Positions 5,812 through 10,072 of a stretch of DNA of 10,072 nt are shown here, piece after piece. Within the stretch, counting starts at the first letter, position 1. Every line of letters starts with the position of its first letter. Source of the DNA: Selenomonas sp. (GTDB lineage Bacteria; Bacillota_C; Negativicutes; Selenomonadales; Selenomonadaceae); NCBI RefSeq assembly GCF_024699275.1, contig NZ_JAILPX010000154.1:1-10072 (forward strand). Reading direction: 5' to 3'. Under the pieces are notes generated by a model. The model was not told the origin of the DNA and did no database searches. It was given only the letters and a program-made list of their open reading frames with translations. Position numbers and translations under genes: made by a program.

Positions 5812-6432
5812 TCAAACGGACAAGTTCTCCCCTGTCAGTCCAATCCAGGCACCGTCTTTCTCCAAGCCGCTTTCCTTATGGGCCAGCAGCCATTTATTCT
5901 TATTCAGCAGCAGCCGGTCTTCCCCGGAACGGTCCGGCAGGAAATCCAGCGGCTCATTGGTTCCCCGTGGCAGAGCCACCCCCATGCGGAATTCCCGGTC
6001 CCCTACACTACAGGGGGCAAAGTGCAGCGTGGTGGCGTAAAGCTCCACCGCCGTCCCGGCCGGCACCAAAAAGCCTTCCACCTTTGCCGTATCGTAGGTA
6101 AAGGTCTGCCAATCGATATCCTGCTGACGCCCCACCAGCAGGATGAGGTCCGTAGCCGCCATATCGATTTCCGAGGAACGATGATACTCCAGCCCGTTCA
6201 GCTTATGGTTCCAGCCACTGCAATGGCCCAGCTCCACCGGCATGTCACCAAAGACGTGCCGGGAAAGCTCGCCAAAGACCGGCAGATGTTCAAACTCCGC
6301 CACGGATGGTTCATAGCTGACCTGCCCAGCCGGCACTGCCGCCCGCTTGCTGATGCAGTCCACGAACTCCGTCAAGTCCAGGGGCAGAATGCGGCCATAG
6401 GGCTTAAAATTCTCAGATGTTATCGCTTGCAA
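5812..6432 (-). CDS. DUF4867 family protein, possibly cupin-like sugar enzyme
   Basis: The 206-aa product resembles the uncharacterised DUF4867 family; its reaction is not known. It has no signal peptide or membrane segment. Two conserved-looking blocks suggest a beta-barrel of cupin type: GHCSGWNHKLNGLEYH (69-84) with His70, His76, Glu82, His84 and Glu88 close by, and FLVPAGTAVELYATTLHFAPC (121-141) with His137. The spacing resembles the two metal-binding motifs of cupins such as some sugar isomerases, but this is inference. The C-terminus has GEDRLLLNKNKWLLAH (170-185). Start choice: TTG 6432 has GGAGGA eight bases upstream and gives the natural N-terminus; ATG 6456 lacks a well-spaced site but cannot be excluded. 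Either start lies inside the symporter gene (20-bp overlap for TTG), so translation is probably coupled. Between a sugar importer and ribokinase, it may isomerise or epimerise the imported sugar. Confidence 0.75.
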   Translation of the reverse strand: MQAITSENFKPYGRILPLDLTEFVDCISKRAAVPAGQVSYEPSVAEFEHLPVFGELSRHVFGDMPVELGHCSGWNHKLNGLEYHRSSEIDMAATDLILLVGRQQDIDWQTFTYDTAKVEGFLVPAGTAVELYATTLHFAPCSVGDREFRMGVALPRGTNEPLDFLPDRSGEDRLLLNKNKWLLAHKESGLEKDGAWIGLTGENLSV

Positions 6433-7756
6433 CGACGAGTTCCTCCTCTTCTGCATGCTCCAGCTTCCCTTCCTTATGGAAGTACCAGGCAATGAAGGCG
6501 AAGCAGAGCACGTTGATGATAAAGGACAGCTGCATGGAGCCGGTTATATCCGAAACATAGCCCTGGATAGCCGGCACAAAGGCACCGCCGATAATGGACA
6601 TGACGATGATGGCACCAGCCGTCTCCGTGTATTTTTTCTCCACCGCATCCAGCGTACGGGCGTAGATGGTTGCCCAGCAGGGGCCAAACAGGAAGCTGGC
6701 AAATACAGCACCATAGAGGGCCGTCATGCCCGGAGCCAGAGCCGTATAGAGAATATCCACCACACCGATAACGGCATAGATGGCCAATACGCGGTTAGCG
6801 GAGAATTTCGTCATCAGGAAATTGGCCACAAACTTACCGATAAAGAAGAAAATAAAGCTTACTACCATGTAGTTGGCAGCGGTACGCTCATTGATGGAGG
6901 GGTCCAGATGCAGCGCCAAACGAATGGTAAAGGACCAAACGGCAACCTGCATACCCACATAGAGGAACTGCGCCACAATGCCCCGTTTGAAGCGGGTATT
7001 CTTGGACAGATAAGCCAGGGTTTTGCCAATGCTGGGCACGCCTTCCGTCGTCGCACTCTTAACCTTGCATTTCGGATAAGCCGTAATCGCAAACAGCGCA
7101 AAGATGGCCAATAATACATAAATCATTGCATGATAGGGTTCCAGCGTATGCTGCAGCATTTCCATCTTATAGGCAGCTGCCTGAACGGCATCCATGCTGG
7201 CCAGCTGTGCGGCCATGGAATCGCCTTCCTGGAAAATCAGATATTTGCCCAGCAGGATACCGCTGATGGAACCGATGGGCTGAAAGGTCTGGCTGATGTT
7301 CAGACGCAGGGTAGCCGTTTCCTGAGGGCCAAGCATGGTGCTATAGGTATTCACCGAAGTCTCCAGGAACCCCAGACCGATGGCAATGGCAAAAATAGCC
7401 AACAGGAACATGGTATAGGTTGCCATATGGGAAGCCGGGAAGAACAGGCTGCAGCCGGCGATATAGAAGCCGAGGCCGCAGAGGATTGCCGTCTTATAGG
7501 TGGTGTTGCGGATGACCATGGAAGCCGGAATCGAAATCAGAAAATAACCGCTATAGAAAGCACTCTGCACCAGAGCGCTGGCAAAATCGCTGAGCGCAAA
7601 GACGCTCTTGAACTGGGTGATCAAAACATCGTTAAGGCTGGCTGCTGCGGCCCAAAGCGGCACCAGGCAGGATAACAGGATAAACTGGAATACTGGGATC
7701 TTACTGATATAACCATTGTCGTACTGGACAATGTCATTACGGTTGCCAAGAAGCAT
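6413..7756 (-). CDS. FucP-like sugar:proton symporter (MFS, FHS family)
   Basis: The 447-aa protein is a 12-helix major facilitator of the fucose:H+ symporter family, located in the cytoplasmic membrane. It follows E. coli FucP closely by eye: SLNDVLITQFK (40-50) with Asp43, QSAFYSGYF (64-72), GLGFLETSVN (127-136) with Glu132, RLNISQTF (151-158), a loop with AAYKMEMLQ (about 194-202), and MSIIGGAFVPAIQGYVSD in the C-terminal half. Asp43 and Glu132 correspond to the FucP acidic pair involved in proton coupling (Asp46, Glu135), so active symport is expected. Start ATG 7756 has AGGAGG eight bases upstream; the stop codon of the regulator gene overlaps this site, suggesting coupling. With rbsD and rbsK in the same operon, the likely cargo is ribose or a related pentose rather than L-fucose; nothing in the sequence fixes this. 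Confidence 0.9.
   Translation of the reverse strand: MLLGNRNDIVQYDNGYISKIPVFQFILLSCLVPLWAAAASLNDVLITQFKSVFALSDFASALVQSAFYSGYFLISIPASMVIRNTTYKTAILCGLGFYIAGCSLFFPASHMATYTMFLLAIFAIAIGLGFLETSVNTYSTMLGPQETATLRLNISQTFQPIGSISGILLGKYLIFQEGDSMAAQLASMDAVQAAAYKMEMLQHTLEPYHAMIYVLLAIFALFAITAYPKCKVKSATTEGVPSIGKTLAYLSKNTRFKRGIVAQFLYVGMQVAVWSFTIRLALHLDPSINERTAANYMVVSFIFFFIGKFVANFLMTKFSANRVLAIYAVIGVVDILYTALAPGMTALYGAVFASFLFGPCWATIYARTLDAVEKKYTETAGAIIVMSIIGGAFVPAIQGYVSDITGSMQLSFIINVLCFAFIAWYFHKEGKLEHAEEEELVVASDNI
6441..6446 (-). promoter_or_regulatory. Ribosome binding site deciding the DUF4867 TTG start
   Basis: The minus strand reads GGAGGA here, eight bases before the TTG at 6432. It lies within the Glu-Glu-Glu codons near the end of the symporter gene, so it could be a codon-level coincidence, but no other start in the area has an equally placed site. 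Confidence 0.5.
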
Positions 7757-7768
7757 GGGTAAATCCTC

Positions 7769-8785
7769 CTAAATTTTCGTTTCATCTGCCGGCGCCGCGG
7801 TACTGCCGCGAAGCACCAGCTTCGTATACATCTGGGTTCTTGCAGGGATGCTCTGGGGACGCTTGATGACCTCCAACAGCTTGTTCACGGCCAGTTCGCC
7901 AAGCTCCTTCATATGGACCCTGACCGTGGTGAGCCCCGGAGCACAGACCCTGCTGAATTCGATATCATCAAACCCCACCACGGAAATATCCTCCGGAATG
8001 CGGATTTGATGTTTCTGCAAGGCCTGCATAACCCCCAAGGCGATCATGTCATTGTCCGCCAGGAACGCCGTAGGCAGTTCCCGGTCCTCCTCCAATAACC
8101 TGCAAAACATTTCATAGGCTCCGGTAATGGATACCGGCACCTCATAACCGTATTTCTTTTCCACAGCCAGACCATGCTGACGCATGATCTGTTCATAACC
8201 CCGATAGCGCTCCTGGAAATTATGGGACGGCACCTTGCTGCGCAAATAGCCGATTTTCCGATGGCCCAGGCCAATCAGATATTCGGCCGCCTGTCCCATG
8301 GAATTCTCATTATCCATGAGCACCGAATGGAACGGCAATGCCGCAAAACTGCAATCCAGCAGCACCAACGGCATCTTCGTATCCAGGAAAGCCTTTGCGT
8401 CCTCCTCAGAAAGTTCCGTGCCCACCAGCAGAATGGCTGCGGAAGTATCCTGCAGCAAAAGTTCCACCTGCTGCGCATAATTCCCATCCCGCCGATAGAG
8501 GTTCACCACCTTCATATCCATGCCTTCCTCACGGCAGGCATTGGAGACGCTCTCCAGAAGATTATTGAAAAAAGGGGAATCGGACACGATTTCGCCACTA
8601 TCGTGATAATAAACCAGCTTGATGCTCTGGATTTTCGTTTCGGAAATATAGCCGCATTCCTTGGCAATGGCCAGAATCTGCATGGCCGTTTCATGATTCA
8701 CACCCTTCTTGTTGTTGAGGGCGTTGGAAACCGTAGCCGGTGAAAAGCCCGATAACTCACTGATCTTCCGGATATTTACTTTCAC
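7769..8785 (-). CDS. LacI-family transcriptional regulator (RbsR-like), short hinge
   Basis: The 338-aa protein is a LacI/GalR-type repressor that probably binds the operon control region and responds to the imported sugar or a derivative. The N-terminal helix-turn-helix is typical (KISELSGFSPATVSNALNNK, 7-26). The sugar-binding domain runs from about residue 55, with SDSPFFNNLLESV (68-80), GLGHRKIGYLR (172-182), ADNDMIALGVMQAL (243-256) and VVGFDDIEFSRVCAPGLTTV (269-288). Oddly, only about eight residues separate CGYI from KLVYYHDSG; the usual hinge helix with its PNxxAR-L pattern is missing. Start is GTG 8785 with AGGAG nine bases upstream. The gene lies 16 bp after rbsD and 12 bp before the symporter, so the repressor likely regulates its own operon. 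The identity of the effector is inferred from context. Confidence 0.9.
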   Translation of the reverse strand: MKVNIRKISELSGFSPATVSNALNNKKGVNHETAMQILAIAKECGYISETKIQSIKLVYYHDSGEIVSDSPFFNNLLESVSNACREEGMDMKVVNLYRRDGNYAQQVELLLQDTSAAILLVGTELSEEDAKAFLDTKMPLVLLDCSFAALPFHSVLMDNENSMGQAAEYLIGLGHRKIGYLRSKVPSHNFQERYRGYEQIMRQHGLAVEKKYGYEVPVSITGAYEMFCRLLEEDRELPTAFLADNDMIALGVMQALQKHQIRIPEDISVVGFDDIEFSRVCAPGLTTVRVHMKELGELAVNKLLEVIKRPQSIPARTQMYTKLVLRGSTAAPADETKI

Positions 8786-8801
8786 GTTGTTTCACTCCTG
8801 C

Positions 8802-9197
8802 TTAAAAGACAACTCCCGCCCGCAGGATGACGTTGGGATATGGGGTAAATTCCCCCGTACGGATGGCAAAACGCACCTGCTGGGAAAATTCCTTCAACGC
8901 ATCATGGGGCATATAGGTAAATTCCACATTCCCGAGCTTGTCCTGAATATAGGTATGCAGCTCCGGATTGTGCTCACGAATCTCATCTGCCAGATAACAG
9001 CCTTCCACAGCTGCTTCCTCCAGCACAGCATCCATAACCTGACGGAAAGTCGGTACCCCCTGGCAAACCGCTAAATCCACCACCGTCACACCAGCCGGAA
9101 TCGGCATTCCTGCATCACCAATCATGAACAGGTCCTTATGACCCAGCGCCGCAATGCAGCCGGAAAGCTGTGCATGCAAAATTCCTCGTTTTTTCAT
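8802..9197 (-). CDS. rbsD: D-ribose pyranase (ribose mutarotase)
   Basis: The 131-aa protein matches RbsD, the cytoplasmic enzyme that interconverts beta-pyranose and beta-furanose forms of D-ribose so that ribokinase can use it. Seen: the N-terminal MKKRGILH, LGHKD with catalytic His20, GDAGMPIP (27-34) with Asp28, YMPHDALKE (92-100) with another conserved His, and the C-terminal signature GEFTPYPNVILRAGVVF (115-131). Length is normal for the family. ATG 9197 is chosen because AGGAGG lies eight bases upstream; an in-frame ATG at 9224 lies ahead of that site and adds nine residues of no family match. It is the first gene of the operon, behind the promoter at 9282-9310 and a long palindrome. 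The close relative FucU (fucose mutarotase) was considered because the transporter is FucP-like; the ribokinase and the RbsD-like termini make RbsD more likely. Confidence 0.92.
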   Translation of the reverse strand: MKKRGILHAQLSGCIAALGHKDLFMIGDAGMPIPAGVTVVDLAVCQGVPTFRQVMDAVLEEAAVEGCYLADEIREHNPELHTYIQDKLGNVEFTYMPHDALKEFSQQVRFAIRTGEFTPYPNVILRAGVVF

Positions 9198-9232
9198 TAT
9201 CCAATCCTCCTTAGGATTCGTCAAGGTTCCTT

Positions 9233-9260
9233 ATATAAAATTTTGGCCTAAATTTTATAT
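9233..9260. promoter_or_regulatory. 28-bp palindrome, candidate operator
   Basis: ATATAAAATTT at 9233-9243 is the exact reverse complement of AAATTTTATAT at 9250-9260, with GGCC at the centre. It lies between the predicted transcription start (near 9275) and rbsD, where a bound repressor would block transcription, so it is a candidate site for the operon's LacI-type protein. The centre differs from the usual CpG core of LacI-family operators. Confidence 0.5.
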
Positions 9261-9281
9261 GCTTTTTTACTTACGAGAATT

Positions 9282-9310
9282 ATTATAATATTATATATAA
9301 ACAAAATCAA
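9282..9310 (-). promoter_or_regulatory. Promoter of the rbsD operon
   Basis: On the minus strand TTGATT (complement of 9305-9310) is followed after exactly 17 bp by a perfect TATAAT (complement of 9282-9287). Transcription would start near 9275, giving a leader of about 80 bases that contains the palindrome at 9233-9260. The AT-rich surroundings offer other TATAAT-like words, so the exact choice is uncertain. Confidence 0.6.
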
Positions 9311-9424
9311 TAGCATTTTGTATTTTTTTTTTACGTTTCATGCCTTTTTAACCAAAAACAATACAAAATTTTAACTTTTAATCCAGCTTTAGCTGCCATC
9401 ATTGACGAATTTGTTTAATAAACA

Positions 9425-9446
9425 TTTATATAAATATTTATATAAA
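9425..9446. repeat. Perfect 22-bp AT palindrome upstream of the operon promoter
   Basis: The 22 bases from 9425 to 9446 are their own reverse complement (left half TTTATATAAAT, 9425-9435). The element lies about 115 bp upstream of the -35 box and shares half-site words with the palindrome at 9233-9260. It may be a second regulator site or simply AT-rich sequence. Confidence 0.4.
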
Positions 9447-9507
9447 ATTTTACATACAACTACAAAAAATATGCTCCCTCGAATCAAACCACTTCTCCCC
9501 AACACAA

Positions 9508-9549
9508 AAACACCTTGAGCCCCATAATCCATAGGGTTTCAAGGTGTTT
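9508..9549 (-). terminator. Terminator of the symporter gene, possibly bidirectional
   Basis: AAACACCTTGA (9508-9518) pairs perfectly with TCAAGGTGTTT (9539-9549). A wobble and a mismatch further in, CCC/GGG (9521-9523 with 9534-9536) extends the stem. On the minus strand the T stretch overlaps the base of the stem; on the plus strand TTGTTTTTATT follows. It separates the SDF symporter from the sugar operon control region. Confidence 0.75.
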
Positions 9550-9652
9550 ATTGTTTTTATTCTGCCCTTTCAGCGCCTTTCGTCTTACCGGACAGGTTTT
9601 AGTCTTCCTTTTTCTGACAATGCCAATCGCCAGGCGCCGATTCCCGAGGCTG

Positions 9653-10072
9653 TCATCCCGCCTCGTAGTATTTGTCCTCATCCAGCATATTGACATTTTT
9701 GGCCAAAATAAAGGTGGAGGTGATGTTGGTGCTGTTGTTGCAAATGGCAAAAAGCATTGCAGCCAGCGGCTCAATACAGAGGATGATGGATACCGCGCTG
9801 GTCGGTACCCCAACCGTCATAAAGAGATAGCTGAGGCAGATGATGCCGCCGCAGGGAATCGGCGGCTTGGCTATGGCCATGAGGGTGACCGTTACATAAA
9901 GGGTAAGCAGCATATCCCCCGTAACCGCTATACCGTAAATCCGCATCATCATCACCGTGACCAGGGCAAAGTACACACTCTGCCCGGTCTTGTTGAGCTG
10001 GATTCCCACGGGAATGGAAAAGGACGCCAGCCGGGAATCCACGCCCAATTTATCCGTACAGAATTTCAGGAC
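9653..10072 (-). CDS. Cation:dicarboxylate/amino acid symporter C-terminus (SDF family), partial
   Basis: The reading frame enters from the right edge and runs 139 codons to TGA, so only the C-terminal third of a membrane transporter is present; the start is outside the window. LASFSIPVGIQLNKTGQSVY and the following hydrophobic segments, including GGIICLSYLFMTVGVPTSA and NNSTNITSTFILAKN, match the transport core of the glutamate/dicarboxylate:Na+/H+ symporter (DAACS) family. Key sites differ from the family: the Na+-binding NMDGT motif reads NKTGQ, and the substrate-binding DxxRTxxN helix lacks the Asp and Arg, keeping only the Asn (STN). The substrate is therefore probably not a typical dicarboxylate or acidic amino acid, or coupling is changed. 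A TTG at 10048 is an internal codon, not the start. A terminator follows at 9508-9549. Confidence 0.8.
   Translation of the reverse strand, partial: VLKFCTDKLGVDSRLASFSIPVGIQLNKTGQSVYFALVTVMMMRIYGIAVTGDMLLTLYVTVTLMAIAKPPIPCGGIICLSYLFMTVGVPTSAVSIILCIEPLAAMLFAICNNSTNITSTFILAKNVNMLDEDKYYEAG

Larger units (their letters stand above)
9231..9451. repeat. Repeated ATAYAAAATTTT motif in the operon control region
   Basis: ATATAAAATTTT occurs at 9233-9244 and 9440-9451 and, with one change, as ATACAAAATTTT at 9361-9372; the outer pair matches over 14 bp from 9231 and 9438. The whole 9198-9507 stretch is very AT-rich, has no gene, and contains the promoter and both palindromes. The repeats could be regulator sites, although AT-rich sequence makes such matches easier by chance. 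Confidence 0.45.

Noticed and set aside
4860..6101. Long plus-strand open frame of 413 codons
   Set aside because: It is antisense to rbsK and the end of DUF4867, both of which have recognisable motifs; its translation is rich in His, Arg, Gln and Pro and resembles no family.
6455..7675. Plus-strand open frames opposite the symporter gene
   Set aside because: They mirror the coding bias of the FucP-like gene on the other strand, and their translations lack domains or plausible starts.
9325..9345. Possible catabolite-response (cre) site around ACGTTTCATGCC
   Set aside because: It contains a TGAAACG word but does not match the cre pattern or form a palindrome.
9484..9813. Minus-strand 109-codon open frame overlapping the symporter end
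   Set aside because: It reads through the terminator and is out of frame with the conserved SDF-family sequence.

Overview
The window most likely comes from a diderm Firmicute of the Negativicutes (Selenomonas/Mitsuokella type). The evidence is a secreted PTP-like inositol polyphosphate phosphatase whose HCQAGKGRTT loop and TDHVWP loop resemble the Selenomonas ruminantium phytase family, a small outer-membrane barrel protein ending in Phe, Firmicute-style AGGAGG ribosome binding sites and TTGACA/TATAAT promoters. Every gene called with confidence lies on the minus strand, so the map reads from right to left. No tRNA, rRNA, CRISPR array or intact mobile element was seen.

Right edge (10072-9653): the C-terminal part of a dicarboxylate/amino acid:cation symporter (SDF family) enters from beyond the window and is closed by a strong stem-loop at 9508-9549. 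An AT-rich control region follows (about 9198-9507) with a good promoter, two long palindromes and a three-times repeated ATAYAAAATTTT motif.

Centre (9197-4866): a compact five-gene sugar operon, rbsD (ribose pyranase) - LacI-family regulator - FucP-like proton symporter - DUF4867 protein - rbsK (ribokinase), ends at a textbook terminator at 4811-4853. Gaps are 12-34 bp, and the symporter and DUF4867 genes overlap by 20 bp, so translation is probably coupled. The likely scheme is that the symporter imports a pentose, RbsD interconverts its cyclic forms, the DUF4867 protein does an unknown step, RbsK phosphorylates the sugar, and the LacI-type protein controls the operon. The DUF4867 gene is the main unknown and the most interesting item here.

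Left of that (4774-1727): three exported proteins, the first two with clear promoters of their own and the third with a good -10: a 166-aa outer-membrane barrel, the PTP-like phytase and a secreted HAD acid phosphatase. The last two suggest scavenging of phosphate from phytate or other phosphomonoesters in the periplasm or outside the cell.

Far left (1726-1): a gene-poor stretch (1086-1726) with several strong hairpins, one a clear plus-strand terminator, and a small, perhaps decayed ORF; then a flavin reductase-like FMN-binding protein, a 60-aa hypothetical gene and an unassigned edge.
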